Assembly: GCF_020907275.1 (NCBI RefSeq)
Contig: NZ_JAJJWI010000012.1
Span: 62,001-126,000 of the forward strand
From: Pontibacter silvestris
GTDB lineage: Bacteria > Bacteroidota > Bacteroidia > Cytophagales > Hymenobacteraceae
DNA length: 64,000 nt
Direction: 5' to 3'
In this document: piece by piece, positions 27,196 through 36,639 of the stretch
How positions within the stretch are numbered: position 1 is the first letter of the stretch
Layout: each line of letters starts with the position of its first letter
The notes under the pieces: model-generated
The model's input: only the letters and a program-made list of their open reading frames with translations
Databases searched by the model: none
Told to the model about the DNA's origin: nothing
Made by a program: the position numbers and the translations under genes

Positions 27196-28203
27196 TCAAA
27201 CCAGTGTTAGCTCAGCTGCTAAAAATTCCTCTACTTTGTCTACCATGTCCGGCGACCCTATAATAAGCGGGCAACGCTGGTGCAGATCTGTTGGGTCCTT
27301 ATCTAAAATACGTTCTGAGCCATCTGTGGCTTTGCCTCCCGCTTGTTCTACTATCATGGCAAGAGCATTGCACTCGTACACCAAGCGCAGCTTTCCGTTA
27401 GGGGCTTTAACTGTAGGCGGGTATAAATAGATGCCACCCTTAAGCAGGTTACGGTGGAAGTCAGCTACTAGTGAGCCAATATAGCGGGCATTGTAATTGT
27501 TTTCTTTACAGTAGTTCAGGTAGCTTTTAACACCGTCAGGAAAGCTGTTTAAGTTACCCTCGTTGCAGGAGTATATCTTGCCTGTTTTTGGGGTTTTAAT
27601 ATCTGGGTGAGAGAGGAAGAACTCTCCCAGTGATGGCTCGTAAGTAAAGCCGTTTACGCCGCAGCCAGTAGTGTACACCAGCATAGTGGATGAGCCGTAG
27701 ATAACATAACCAGCTGCCACCTGTTTCTTGCCGTTCTGCAGGCAATCTTCGGAAGTGCCATCTTCCCCAATATCTGATAACCTTCTGTAAATGGAGAATA
27801 TAGTACCTATGGCCACGTTCACATCAATGTTAGATGATCCGTCCAGAGGGTCCATAGCCACAATATACTTGCCTTTGGTATTACCTGTATGTATAATCCC
27901 TTCCTCTTCTTCAGAAATAACAGTACATACTTCCCCACCATTGCGCAGGGCTCTTATAAAGCGGATGTTGGCAATAATATCCAGTTTCTGCTGCTCTTCT
28001 CCCTGGATATTCTGCTGCCCGTAGGCACCTGTCACCCCCAGCAGTCCTGCCCTGTTTATCTCCCTGTTTACAATTTTTGCAGCCAGTGCTATATCGCGTA
28101 GCAATTGCGAGAGTTCACCAGTGGCGTAAGGGAAATCCTCCTGCTTTCTCATGATAAACCTGTCAAGGGTAGTACCTACAGGTAGTGCCAGATCGTCTTT
28201 CAT
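27196..28203 (-). CDS. fbp: Fructose-1,6-bisphosphatase, class 1
   Basis: The 335-residue cytoplasmic enzyme hydrolyses fructose-1,6-bisphosphate in gluconeogenesis. The family signature around [19 protein letters not shown] holds the metal-binding Asp residues, and [21 protein letters not shown] is the conserved C-terminal part. It lies downstream of uxaA on the same strand with a 202-base gap and no strong terminator, inside the span of the pectin locus. Growth on galacturonate yields pyruvate and glyceraldehyde-3-phosphate, so gluconeogenic demand fits this location. Confidence 0.97.
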   Translation of the reverse strand: MKDDLALPVGTTLDRFIMRKQEDFPYATGELSQLLRDIALAAKIVNREINRAGLLGVTGAYGQQNIQGEEQQKLDIIANIRFIRALRNGGEVCTVISEEEEGIIHTGNTKGKYIVAMDPLDGSSNIDVNVAIGTIFSIYRRLSDIGEDGTSEDCLQNGKKQVAAGYVIYGSSTMLVYTTGCGVNGFTYEPSLGEFFLSHPDIKTPKTGKIYSCNEGNLNSFPDGVKSYLNYCKENNYNARYIGSLVADFHRNLLKGGIYLYPPTVKAPNGKLRLVYECNALAMIVEQAGGKATDGSERILDKDPTDLHQRCPLIIGSPDMVDKVEEFLAAELTLV

Positions 28204-28405
28204 AACTTTTGACTTTACATGGTTAAACTATAATAAGCACACAACTGAAATATGCTTGAATTCTACAAACTGAACTTTATGTCTGAGCTCTAAATGCCCT
28301 TTTTAAGCACAGGGGCAGGAGCTTCTATGTTATTAGCTTTTTGTTTATCATCACTCCACACAAACAACAGTATTGTGATGGAGTGATGGATAAATAAGCA
28401 GCAGC

Positions 28406-30052
28406 TTAGAGCGATACACCTCTTTTCCAGGGGATAAAGTCATCCTGGCCAAGTTGCATGGCTTTGGTAGGGGTTTTTCCACTTGCTACTTCTATAATAT
28501 GATCCAGAATTTGCTCTCCCATTTCCTCAATGGTTTTTTCTCCGGCAATAACAGGTCCTGTATCTATATCAATGATATCAGGCATGCGTTGTGCCAGTCT
28601 GGAGTTAGAAGAAACCTTAAGTACCGGAGTTACAGGGTTGCCTGTTGGTGTTCCTAGTCCTGTGGTAAACAGAATTATGTTTGCACCCGAGCCAGCCATA
28701 GCTGTAGTGCTTTCTACATCGTTGCCAGGGGTGCAGAGTAATGTCAGGCCTGGCTTAGAGACATACTCGGTATAATCCAACACATCGGCAACGGGAGAAG
28801 TACCACCTTTTTTGGCAGCACCAGCTGACTTTATAGCGTCTGTAATAAGGCCATCTTTAATGTTACCAGGGCTTGGGTTCATGTCAAATCCGGAGCCTAC
28901 TGCTTCAGCTGCACGTGCGTAAGCACGCATCAACTGCACAAACTTATCAGCTGTAGGGTTATCTACGCAACGGTTAATAAGCTCCTGCTCCACTCCGCAA
29001 AGTTCTGGGAACTCAGACAGGATCGATTTACCACCCAAAGCAACAATAAGGTCAGAAGTATGGCCAATGGCCGGGTTGGCAGAAATACCAGAAAAACCAT
29101 CAGAACCACCGCATTCCAGCCCAATTACCAGTTTACTTAATGGGGCTGGCTGGCGTTTTATTTTATCAGCTTCAATAAGTCCGAGAAATGTTCTTCTGAT
29201 AGCCTGTGTTAGCAGTTCTTGCTCTGTCCCTTCTTTCTGCTGCTCCAACACAATAAGGGGCTTAGAGAAGTTAGAGTTTATCCTTTTGATACTTTCCTCC
29301 AGAATGCCTACCTGTGCATTTTGGCACCCTAAGCTTAATACAGTTGCTCCGGCAACATTAGGATTATTGATGTAACCCGCCAGCAAGGCACAGAGAGTAT
29401 CTGAATCCTGACGAATGCCTCCGCACCCGCCTTCATGGGTCAGGAATTTAATGCCGTCTATGTTTTCGAAAATACGTTTCTGTCCGTTCTGCTGATTGCT
29501 CTGTATGGACAGCTTTTCTATATCTTCTATTTTGCCAGACTGGTACATTTCTACCATCTGCTGCACGTAAGACTTGTAAACATCCTGATGTCCAAAGCCT
29601 AACTCATCCAGAAACGCTTGTTTAATAATGTTAACATTGCGGTTTTCACAGAATACTAATGGAATAACAAGCCAGAAATTACCTGTTCCTACTTGTCCGT
29701 CCTCACGATGATAGCCCATAAAGGACTTATTTGCCCACCTGGATACGTCCGGGGCCTGCCATTCTATTGTTTTAGTTTTTCCGGTAAAGGATGAGGCTTG
29801 GTGTTTTACATTCTTTGTGTTAAGAATACCTCCTGCTGGAATTGCCTCTACGGCTTTACCTACCAAAGTACCATACATAATAATTTCATCACCAGGGGCC
29901 ATATCCTGTTGCGCAAATTTATGTTTGGCAGGTACTTCACTGGTGATAATTACTTGAATACCCTCATACTCTACCCTATCTCCTACACTAAGATCCGTCA
30001 ATGCTACAAGAACATTATCACTAGGATGAACTTTTAAAATTTTGTGTGACAT
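28406..30052 (-). CDS. uxaA: Altronate dehydratase
   Basis: The 548-residue cytoplasmic enzyme converts D-altronate to 2-keto-3-deoxy-D-gluconate, the step after UxaB. An N-terminal SAF-type domain (about residues 1-90, KILKVHPSDNVLVAL) is linked to the large UxaA catalytic domain with THEGGCGG, LGLECGGSDGFSG (seen as VIGLECGGSDGF) and GSGANIILFTTGLGTPTGNP. The Cys and Gly-rich motifs match an iron-dependent dehydratase. A near-perfect LacI-type operator sits 20 bases before the ATG, so it belongs to the same regulon as the SusCD block. Confidence 0.96.
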   Translation of the reverse strand: MSHKILKVHPSDNVLVALTDLSVGDRVEYEGIQVIITSEVPAKHKFAQQDMAPGDEIIMYGTLVGKAVEAIPAGGILNTKNVKHQASSFTGKTKTIEWQAPDVSRWANKSFMGYHREDGQVGTGNFWLVIPLVFCENRNVNIIKQAFLDELGFGHQDVYKSYVQQMVEMYQSGKIEDIEKLSIQSNQQNGQKRIFENIDGIKFLTHEGGCGGIRQDSDTLCALLAGYINNPNVAGATVLSLGCQNAQVGILEESIKRINSNFSKPLIVLEQQKEGTEQELLTQAIRRTFLGLIEADKIKRQPAPLSKLVIGLECGGSDGFSGISANPAIGHTSDLIVALGGKSILSEFPELCGVEQELINRCVDNPTADKFVQLMRAYARAAEAVGSGFDMNPSPGNIKDGLITDAIKSAGAAKKGGTSPVADVLDYTEYVSKPGLTLLCTPGNDVESTTAMAGSGANIILFTTGLGTPTGNPVTPVLKVSSNSRLAQRMPDIIDIDTGPVIAGEKTIEEMGEQILDHIIEVASGKTPTKAMQLGQDDFIPWKRGVSL

Positions 30053-30495
30053 ATATAACGAATGTTTAATTGCGCAATCGATTGCACTGATATGTAAATA
30101 ATAAAAAATATTTTGTAAAACAGAAATTTTTTAGTGTAAAGTTTTCGAATCAGAAGAAAAAGTATCAAAAAGGAGTAGGCCTTCTTTATAAAAAAACATT
30201 GTAATGAATAAAGTATCTTGCTGTGCACCGTAGTAGTGGTACCTTACTCAGCTTAGCTATGTCATTTTAAAAGTTATTGTACTGAATGATAATAGTTTAG
30301 CAGTCTTCACTTTCTTAATTATACTCATAGTTAAGTTCCACTTTTATCAGGATGTTAGGTTTAGAGGAAGAATTCTACCCCGTTACAGGCACAGTTTCTT
30401 GGTCTGAAAATTAAGATCTATAACAAGTACAAGATTTTATTAAATTTGCTGTTTATATTCTGCTTGTATTTTATATTTTAGAGCAACACTGGTTT
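30053..30495. other. Divergent intergenic region between uxaA and the BatD-like gene
   Basis: These 443 AT-rich bases hold no credible gene. The operator-like palindrome at 30072-30087 belongs to uxaA. On the plus strand a TAAATTTG -7-like box at 30441-30448 lies about 48 bases before the BatD start, but no TTG was found at the expected -33 distance. The region marks the right edge of the pectin locus. Confidence 0.6.
30072..30087. promoter_or_regulatory. LacI-type operator candidate at uxaA
   Basis: GCGCAATCGATTGCAC contains the perfect 12-bp palindrome GCAATCGATTGC centred on CG. It lies 20 bases upstream of the uxaA ATG, a position suited to blocking transcription. It shares the CAATCG/TTGC core with the susC and GH105 sites. 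Confidence 0.75.
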
Positions 30496-31944
30496 ATGCG
30501 CCTAATTTCGTTTATAGTTGTACTTTGTTTAACTCTTGTTGTGCCGGGCCTGGCACAGCAGGTAGGCATAGAGCTGGGGAAAAGCCCATTGCCCATAAAT
30601 GAGTATTATACTATATCTGTCAATATACAAGATCAACCCTTCAAAGAATATACGCCATTTCCGAGTATAGAAGGCTTTAAAAAGAGTAGTAAGTATTCGG
30701 CTACCAAAACCATGACAGTAGGTGGTAAAACTACTGTTATCAGGAGTATTATTCAGAACTACGCAGCACTGGAGGAGGGTGAATATGAGCTGGCCCCTTT
30801 TAATATGACGATTAACGGGCAAACTGTGCATTCTGATGGAGCCTCTATTGAGGTTACACCTATGGCTGTGAAAGCAAGTCCCCAAAGCCCTTTGGTGATA
30901 GTGCCGGAATTAGAGGCTCCTGAAGAGGCCGAAGACGGACTGCAAGAACAACAGGAGTACATTGAAAAAGAAGATAATGCCTTCCTGTCGTTGTACACGA
31001 GCAAGAAAGAAGTATTTGTGGGAGAGGGTGTAAATGTAGCTTTGTATTTTTACCTAGCTACTGAGGACCAGCGGTTGCTTGATTTCTATGATTTTGCCAA
31101 CCAGATTGCAGGTATCCTGAAGCTGCTGAAGCAGCCTAACACATGGGAAGAAACGTTTGAGTTTGCAGAAATTACTCCGGAGGAAGTTTCTATTGAGGGA
31201 AAACCTTATCTTCGGTTTAAGTTATATGAGTCGGTGCTTTACCCGATTAACCTGGAGCCTATAAAGTTTCCGCAGCTTTCCCTGAAAATGATAAAGTACA
31301 AAGTGGCTAAAACGCCTAACTTGCTTACTGAAGACCGCAAGGAAGGATATAAGACGTTTTATGCACGTGAGCGGGTTATAAAGGTTAAAGAACTTCCGCC
31401 GCACCCATTGCGCAATGTTGTGCCAGTGGGAAATTACATGTTACGTGAAAGCCTTTCAAAGAAAAGCGTGCCGGTAAATAAGAGCTTTACTTATTTGTTT
31501 CAAGTGGAGGGAGAGGGTAACTTAGCAGCTATTATGTCCCCTGTGCCAGCTGCACAAACTGGTTTGGAGTTTTATCCTCCTGATGTGCGGCAGGATGTTA
31601 CGCGCAGGTCAGGAAGAGTAGTGGGGGCCAAGAGTTTTTCTTATGCTGTGTTGCCACGTGAGCCAGGTGACTACAACATGGGAGATGCCTTGCAATGGAT
31701 ATATTTTAACCCAGGCACAGCTACCTACGACACTTTACAGGCAAACTTAGCTGTAACTATAACAGGTGCCAGCAATAGTGATGCAATGGTTTTATCAAGA
31801 GATTTGGGTTCTTTCTATAATATAATTGAAAACGAAGACAGCAAGTTAGTTAGTCTTCATCTGTTTGACGATATAAAGCGTTATACGAACATCATTTTGC
31901 TGGTACTGCTTGTGGTGTCGTCGTTTATCTTTTTAAAGAAATAA
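30496..31944 (+). CDS. BatD-like membrane-anchored protein
   Basis: The 482-residue protein has a signal peptide ending PGLAQQV and a single C-terminal membrane helix (about 460-480, [16 protein letters not shown]) with almost no cytoplasmic tail. The extracytoplasmic part starts with [20 protein letters not shown], the usual opening of BatD/oxygen-tolerance proteins, and has repeated beta-sandwich domains. BatD normally works with BatA, BatB and MoxR, none of which is adjacent here, so this is a solitary paralog. The stop is two bases from the aroC start. Confidence 0.82.
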   Translation: MRLISFIVVLCLTLVVPGLAQQVGIELGKSPLPINEYYTISVNIQDQPFKEYTPFPSIEGFKKSSKYSATKTMTVGGKTTVIRSIIQNYAALEEGEYELAPFNMTINGQTVHSDGASIEVTPMAVKASPQSPLVIVPELEAPEEAEDGLQEQQEYIEKEDNAFLSLYTSKKEVFVGEGVNVALYFYLATEDQRLLDFYDFANQIAGILKLLKQPNTWEETFEFAEITPEEVSIEGKPYLRFKLYESVLYPINLEPIKFPQLSLKMIKYKVAKTPNLLTEDRKEGYKTFYARERVIKVKELPPHPLRNVVPVGNYMLRESLSKKSVPVNKSFTYLFQVEGEGNLAAIMSPVPAAQTGLEFYPPDVRQDVTRRSGRVVGAKSFSYAVLPREPGDYNMGDALQWIYFNPGTATYDTLQANLAVTITGASNSDAMVLSRDLGSFYNIIENEDSKLVSLHLFDDIKRYTNIILLVLLVVSSFIFLKK

Positions 31945-31946
31945 AA

Positions 31947-33041
31947 ATGAGTAATTCTTACGGAAAGCTTTTCAGAATAACAACTTTTGGCGAGTCTCAT
32001 GGTGCGGCAGTAGGAGTAATTGTAGACGGATGCCCGGCAGGTGTGGAAATCACCACTGAGGAAATTCAACTGGCGCTGGACCGTCGCCGCCCAGGGCAGT
32101 CTAAAATTACTACGCCACGTAAAGAAGAAGATAAAGTAACTATACTCTCAGGTGTTTTTGAAGGCAGAACTTTAGGTACTCCCATTGCCATGGTGGTAAA
32201 TAACAAAGACCAGGCAAGTAAAGACTACAGCCATATAGAACATGCTTTCCGTCCGTCGCATGCTGATTATACCTATACAGCCAAATATGGCCTGCGCGAC
32301 TACCGCGGAGGTGGCCGTAGTTCTGCCCGCGAAACAGTAGCTCGTGTGGCAGCAGGAGCCCTTGCTACCAAAATGCTGCAGAAGTTTGGCATCAGCATAA
32401 ACGCTTATGTGTCGCAGGTTGGCAAAATTAAAGTCCAGAAGCCTTACACAGAGCTGGACCTGAGCCAGATTGACTCTAACATAGTGCGTTGCCCTGATGG
32501 AGCAACAGCTGCCCGTATGATTGGCCTTATTGAAGAAGTACGTGATAACCTGGATACTATAGGAGGTGTCGTTAGTTGTGTTATAAAAGGAACACCAGTG
32601 GGTTTGGGAGAGCCTGTGTTTGATAAGCTTCATGCAGAGCTTGGCAAAGCGATGTTGAGCATAAATGCAGTAAAAGGTTTTGAATATGGCAGTGGCTTTG
32701 AAGGCATTAAGATGAGGGGCTCTGAGCACAACGACCAGTTCTATACAGATGAAGCAGGTAATATTCATACGCGCACTAACAACTCCGGCGGTGTACAAGG
32801 CGGCATCAGCAACGGACAGGATATTTACTTTAATGTAGCCTTCAAACCTGTGGCCACCATTCTGCAGACACAGCAGACAATAAACGATGCAGGAGAAGAT
32901 ATTGAGTTAAAGGGCAAAGGCCGCCATGACCCTTGTGTACTGCCACGTGCTGTGCCTATTGTAGATGCTATGGCTGCTCTTGTGCTGGCTGATTTTATAA
33001 TGCGCCAGCAGGCAAACAAGGTGTATAGCGAACCAGCTTAA
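31947..33041 (+). CDS. aroC: Chorismate synthase
   Basis: The 364-residue enzyme converts 5-enolpyruvylshikimate-3-phosphate to chorismate using reduced FMN. Signatures are [18 protein letters not shown] (split across the start), [32 protein letters not shown] and [15 protein letters not shown]. Length is normal. It follows the BatD-like gene by two bases, suggesting translational coupling. Its last four bases overlap the end of the convergent ABC ATPase gene. Confidence 0.98.
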   Translation: MSNSYGKLFRITTFGESHGAAVGVIVDGCPAGVEITTEEIQLALDRRRPGQSKITTPRKEEDKVTILSGVFEGRTLGTPIAMVVNNKDQASKDYSHIEHAFRPSHADYTYTAKYGLRDYRGGGRSSARETVARVAAGALATKMLQKFGISINAYVSQVGKIKVQKPYTELDLSQIDSNIVRCPDGATAARMIGLIEEVRDNLDTIGGVVSCVIKGTPVGLGEPVFDKLHAELGKAMLSINAVKGFEYGSGFEGIKMRGSEHNDQFYTDEAGNIHTRTNNSGGVQGGISNGQDIYFNVAFKPVATILQTQQTINDAGEDIELKGKGRHDPCVLPRAVPIVDAMAALVLADFIMRQQANKVYSEPA

Positions 33042-33721
33042 GAAAAACTTCCTGCAGGCACATAGCCCCATTGCATTAATTCGTCGCGATGTTTTATGTG
33101 CCTGCAGGCTCCATCCACCAGAAGTAAAAGTTGGTTACTTATCTCTAATACAGCTTTGTAGTCATGGTCGGTAACTAGAAATCCTTTCGTGAGGCGGTTA
33201 GCTTCTATCAGTTCCTGTATCCTTTCTACTTGTAGGGAAGCTATTCCTGAAAAAGGCTCATCAAGGAGCAAAAACTCTGCATCTAATTGTAGTAGCAGCA
33301 AAAGCTCTATGTACCGTCGCTCCCCAGTAGAAAGTTCAGCTGTTTTTTTATTTAAATGCTGCTGTACACTCTCATGTGCAAGCAGTTCTTGTTGTTTTTG
33401 CTTGTCATCTAAAAAAATGCGGATGATGGTGCTTATTGATAAGGCATGAGGCAGAAAGCCTTCTTGCGGCAGGTAGCCAATTAAGCCTTTGTGAGTGTAA
33501 GGCGTGTTGCATACGTTGCCATCAATCTGGATAAATTTATTATCGGTGGTCTTGGTGCCGAAGATAATCTTAAGTAAAGTAGTTTTGCCGCTACCATTCC
33601 TGCCTAGCAAGCCCACTACTTCTCCTGTCTGGCACTTCAGGTACACGTCTGACAGCAGTAGCCTGCCCCCGGTGCTGTACATAATGCTGTCAACTTCTAG
33701 TGTATGTTTAGGCATGTGCAC
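33038..33721 (-). CDS. ABC transporter ATP-binding protein
   Basis: The 227-residue ATPase has a complete set of motifs: Walker A GRNGSGKT (40-47), a Q-loop in YLPQEGF, the signature LSTGERRY instead of the usual LSGGQ, Walker B FLLLDEPF and the H-loop TDHDY. The start overlaps by 14 bases the end of a small membrane-protein gene, so the two are coupled. No classical permease is encoded nearby. The export or import substrate cannot be predicted. The start could also be the second Met, at position 3. Confidence 0.93.
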   Translation of the reverse strand: MHMPKHTLEVDSIMYSTGGRLLLSDVYLKCQTGEVVGLLGRNGSGKTTLLKIIFGTKTTDNKFIQIDGNVCNTPYTHKGLIGYLPQEGFLPHALSISTIIRIFLDDKQKQQELLAHESVQQHLNKKTAELSTGERRYIELLLLLQLDAEFLLLDEPFSGIASLQVERIQELIEANRLTKGFLVTDHDYKAVLEISNQLLLLVDGACRHIKHRDELMQWGYVPAGSFS

Positions 33722-34019
33722 TAAAACTTATAGCGTAAAGAAGCACTGCCACTAGCAGGTTTATAGCAGCAGAACAAGTAATTAAAACAAAGCGGCTAAA
33801 CCCACGGTTGTGGTAAAAGTAGTATTGTTGCTTATACCTTTGCTCATAAAAATATAATGACAGTATGAAGCCTCCTGTAAGCAGCGACAGGTTAAAAGAA
33901 GAAACAAACCCCGTCAGGTAACTTTTTCTGATAAGCATGCCTATAACACCAATAAACAGGGAAAGAGGTAAGTTGAACCTCATTAGTGCTATATAGTAGT
34001 GTAATAGTAGCCTAGGCAT
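33708..34019 (-). CDS. Small three-helix membrane protein coupled to the ABC ATPase
   Basis: The 103-residue protein has three predicted membrane segments, at about residues 15-31, 38-57 and 77-97, with a basic and aromatic loop (YEQRYKQQYYFYHNRGFSR) between the second and third. It lies directly upstream of, and overlaps, the ABC ATPase. It does not resemble a standard ABC permease by size. It may be a partner subunit or a minimal membrane domain. I do not recognise the family. Confidence 0.7.
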   Translation of the reverse strand: MPRLLLHYYIALMRFNLPLSLFIGVIGMLIRKSYLTGFVSSFNLSLLTGGFILSLYFYEQRYKQQYYFYHNRGFSRFVLITCSAAINLLVAVLLYAISFSAHA

Positions 34020-34066
34020 ATAGATACAGGAAGCAATTAGTCTACTATAAATTTACACTTTATCTG

Positions 34067-34127
34067 TAATTATAAAAGGCCAGGGGCCACTCTTAATTTA
34101 AGAGTGGCCCCTGGCCTTTTATAATTA
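34067..34127. terminator. Very long perfect hairpin terminator after nhaD
   Basis: A perfect 30-bp inverted repeat (34067-34096 and 34098-34127) has a one-base centre and a core of GGCCAGGGGCCACTC. A or T runs flank it on both sides. It ends 14 bases before the nhaD stop on the minus strand and acts as its terminator, insulating the downstream ABC pair. Confidence 0.92.
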
Positions 34128-34140
34128 ATTATTATTGATG

Positions 34141-35529
34141 TTAAAATAATCTTAAGTGTACTACCAGGAACCACACCAGAACAAGGCACGGCAGTAAGAA
34201 CGGGATAGAGTAACGAAGTATATAGGCAAAGAAAGATGGCATTTTAACACCTGTGCTTTCTGCGATGGCTTTCACCATAAAGTTCGGTCCGTTACCGATA
34301 TAGGTTAAAGCTCCAAACAGTACAGCAGCTAACGATATTGCCTCTAACAATAAGGTTGTTTCCGGGTCTGCACCTGTTCCTGTTGCAAACTGTCGTACTT
34401 CTACCACACTATTCTGAGCCATGTCATACTTGGCCATTGCCAGTGAAAGGAAGTTTGCATAAGTTGGTGCATTATCGAGGAAGCCCGATAGTGAACCTGT
34501 CGCCCAGTACAGGAAGTTGGAAGTAATGTATTTTGAATATTCCGGAGAGGAAGCGATGGCTGCCGAAAGCTGCAGAGCTGGCATCATGGTAAAGAAGATA
34601 CCGAAGAATAAGAACACCACTTCCAGAATCGGGTGAAAGTTAAACTGGTTCCCTGCCAAAGCTGTCTTATTGGAGAAACGGTAGCAGGCAAAAGCTGCAG
34701 AAAGCTGAATAACCTCACGGAGAAAAGAAAACTTATTTCCATCATAGTAAACATGTGGCAAACCGTCAATCACGTTTGGGTCCAGGAAAATAGCTCCAAT
34801 GATAACTGCCAGCCAGGCTAAATTACGTTTCCCGCTAATGTAGAACTCTGTCTTTTCATTGTTTTTAGCAACAACCTCAGGGCGTGGCGTAAAGCCTATT
34901 TCTTTATTGCGGCTGTCGACCACGAAGAATACAATGCAGAGAATACCTATAGTTACCAGCCACGGCAGGAACAGGTGCTGCATAGTCCAGAAGAACGGAA
35001 CACCTTTCAGGAAGCCGATGAACAATGGAGGATCGCCGAGAGGAGTGAGCAACCCACCTGCGTTACTTACTATGAATATAAAGAAAACAATCTGGTATGG
35101 CTTAATTCGATGTATATTGAGCCTGATGAATGGCCTGATCAACAGTAAAGAAGCCCCTGTTGTACCTACCAGGTTAGCCAGCACGGCACCAATGGCAACA
35201 AGCGCCACGTTTACGGCTGGAGTAGCGTTTGTGTTGATATTAATATAAATACCGCCTGCTGCAATGTACAGTGAGCTAAGCAGTATGGCAAAGGAGGCAT
35301 ACTCAAAGAAGGTATGAATAGGCATGTGAAAGTCTTGCAGCACAAAGAGGTAATACGCTAACACGCCTAAACCCAATGAAACAGCTATTTTCTTGTAGTT
35401 ATGCTCCCAGAAATGGCCGAACAAAACCGGACCACTGGCAATCATCCCGATTAGAATAAGAAACGGAATAATAAGGAAAGAAGGCGCAGTATGATGAGCT
35501 TGCGCCAGTAAGATAAAATTGTTTAGCAT
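34141..35529 (-). CDS. NhaD-like sodium:proton antiporter (CitMHS/ArsB-type ion transporter)
   Basis: The 462-residue integral membrane protein has about 11-12 hydrophobic segments. Conserved stretches such as NLVGTTGASLLLIRPFIR, SNAGGLLTPLGDPPLFIGFL and LDNAPTYANFL are typical of the NhaD group within the ion transporter superfamily. It probably exchanges Na+ for H+ at the cytoplasmic membrane. It stands alone between a strong terminator and the divergent nfu gene. A -7-like box, TATCTTTG, lies 46 bases upstream on its strand. Confidence 0.88.
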   Translation of the reverse strand: MLNNFILLAQAHHTAPSFLIIPFLILIGMIASGPVLFGHFWEHNYKKIAVSLGLGVLAYYLFVLQDFHMPIHTFFEYASFAILLSSLYIAAGGIYININTNATPAVNVALVAIGAVLANLVGTTGASLLLIRPFIRLNIHRIKPYQIVFFIFIVSNAGGLLTPLGDPPLFIGFLKGVPFFWTMQHLFLPWLVTIGILCIVFFVVDSRNKEIGFTPRPEVVAKNNEKTEFYISGKRNLAWLAVIIGAIFLDPNVIDGLPHVYYDGNKFSFLREVIQLSAAFACYRFSNKTALAGNQFNFHPILEVVFLFFGIFFTMMPALQLSAAIASSPEYSKYITSNFLYWATGSLSGFLDNAPTYANFLSLAMAKYDMAQNSVVEVRQFATGTGADPETTLLLEAISLAAVLFGALTYIGNGPNFMVKAIAESTGVKMPSFFAYILRYSIPFLLPCLVLVWFLVVHLRLF

Positions 35530-35574
35530 GTTAAACGTGTGGAGTTAGGTCAGAACAAAAATTTAACTGCAATG

Positions 35575-35582
35575 CAAAGATA
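35575..35582 (-). promoter_or_regulatory. Candidate -7 box of nhaD
   Basis: On the minus strand the sequence reads TATCTTTG, fitting the Bacteroidota TAnnTTTG -7 consensus, 46 bases before the nhaD ATG. No clear TTG is found at the expected -33 distance, so support is partial. Confidence 0.35.
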
Positions 35583-35666
35583 GCTTTTTTGTGCTAAATA
35601 GCTATTTACGGCCATACATTGTAACTTATATAAGGCTTATCGAACAGGTGCTACGAGTTGGGGGAG

Positions 35667-35696
35667 TTTACTTATAGGAAATTATGTATAACTTTG
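35667..35696 (+). promoter_or_regulatory. Candidate promoter of nfu
   Basis: TAACTTTG at 35689-35696 fits the Bacteroidota -7 consensus TAnnTTTG. TTTA at 35667-35670 lies 18 bases upstream as a -33-like element. The transcript would start about 40 bases before the nfu ATG at 35744. Confidence 0.5.
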
Positions 35697-35743
35697 GAAA
35701 CTTTAAGACATATCCGTAAGTTTTAATTTAAAACAGAATTATC

Positions 35744-36358
35744 ATGATAGAAAATAAAGAAAAAGTTGTTTCGGTTTACGCTGAAGCAAACCCAAACCCA
35801 GAGTCAATGAAGTTTGTGATGAGTGTGACGTTGTTACCTGAAGGTCAAAGCGTTGATTATCCAAACCTGGAGAGTGCCCTTGAGTCGCCATTAGCGCAGG
35901 AGCTTTTCAATTTTGATTATGTTTCTCGTGTTTTTATTGCCAGCAACTTTGTAACGGTTACCAAGAACTCGAACCTGGAGTGGGTAAAGCTTATACCTGA
36001 ACTTCGCACTTTCCTGAAGTCTTATGTTGAGGCTGGTGGCCCTATTTTTACAGAAGGTTTTGTTGTTAACAAACAAAAAGCTGCCACTGAGTCACATGGC
36101 GAGGCATCAGGTGAAAATACTGACATATCTCAAAAGATTATAGACTTGCTTGATAACTATGTGCGACCGGCTGTGGAGCAGGATGGTGGTAATATCACAT
36201 TCAAATCTTATCATGATGGCGTGGTGACAGTGTTCCTGCAAGGCTCTTGCAGCGGTTGCCCTTCCGCTACTGTTACACTAAAATCTGGTATCGAGAACCT
36301 ACTGAAGCGTATGGTGCCTGAGGTAAGAGAAGTTGTTGCTGACGGTATAGCTGTATAA
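35744..36358 (+). CDS. nfu: NifU-like Fe-S scaffold/carrier protein
   Basis: The 204-residue protein combines an Nfu N-terminal domain (about residues 10-100, AEANPNPESMKFV) with a C-terminal NifU-like domain (from about 128, IIDLLDNYVRPAVEQDGGNI). The cluster-binding CxxC is Cys169 and Cys172 in GSCSGCPSA. It carries Fe-S clusters to apoproteins in the cytoplasm. It has its own promoter-like site and a terminator, so it is probably monocistronic. Confidence 0.95.
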   Translation: MIENKEKVVSVYAEANPNPESMKFVMSVTLLPEGQSVDYPNLESALESPLAQELFNFDYVSRVFIASNFVTVTKNSNLEWVKLIPELRTFLKSYVEAGGPIFTEGFVVNKQKAATESHGEASGENTDISQKIIDLLDNYVRPAVEQDGGNITFKSYHDGVVTVFLQGSCSGCPSATVTLKSGIENLLKRMVPEVREVVADGIAV

Positions 36359-36386
36359 GAAGAAGATATATTATTTATAGAGTAAT

Positions 36387-36428
36387 AAAAGAGAGCCAGC
36401 CTGTTAATTTCGGGCTGGCTCTCTTTTT
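36387..36428 (+). terminator. Intrinsic terminator after nfu
   Basis: A perfect 15-bp stem, AAAAGAGAGCCAGCC (36387-36401) with its complement at 36413-36427, surrounds an 11-base loop and is followed by T-rich sequence. Confidence 0.88.
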
Positions 36429-36567
36429 ATTGGATTGCTTAATAAGCAAAAATTTCCCTCCAGTCGATGTTACTTGTACGAATATAGGGCATAACTCCCC
36501 ATTGCTCTTTCGAGAGATAAGGTGTTATAAGAATAAAGTATCAGTCATATTATATACTGTATATACT

Positions 36568-36634
36568 GTACTTATTATAAATAAAAGGCCCCGTAGTTAA
36601 CAATGCTACGGGGCCTTTTATTTATAATAAGTAC
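36568..36634. terminator. Very long perfect hairpin terminator after secDF
   Basis: A 29-bp perfect inverted repeat (36568-36596 and 36606-36634) with a 9-base loop has the GC core AAAAGGCCCCGTAG and AT-rich outer arms. It lies a few bases beyond the secDF stop on the minus strand and is its terminator. It may also back up the nfu terminator. Confidence 0.92.
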
Positions 36635-36639
36635 TAAGC

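Noticed and set aside
28346..28390. Imperfect hairpin (TCATCACTCCACACAA with a near-complement) after uxaA as a terminator
   Set aside because: The stem contains a bulge and no T-run follows on the minus strand, so I did not count it as terminating uxaA before fbp.
30034..30228. 64-residue minus-strand frame upstream of uxaA
   Set aside because: Composed mainly of Ile, Phe, Leu and Lys from AT-rich DNA, and it covers the uxaA operator.
32172..32798. 208-residue minus-strand frame opposite aroC
   Set aside because: Antisense to chorismate synthase, with no recognisable features.
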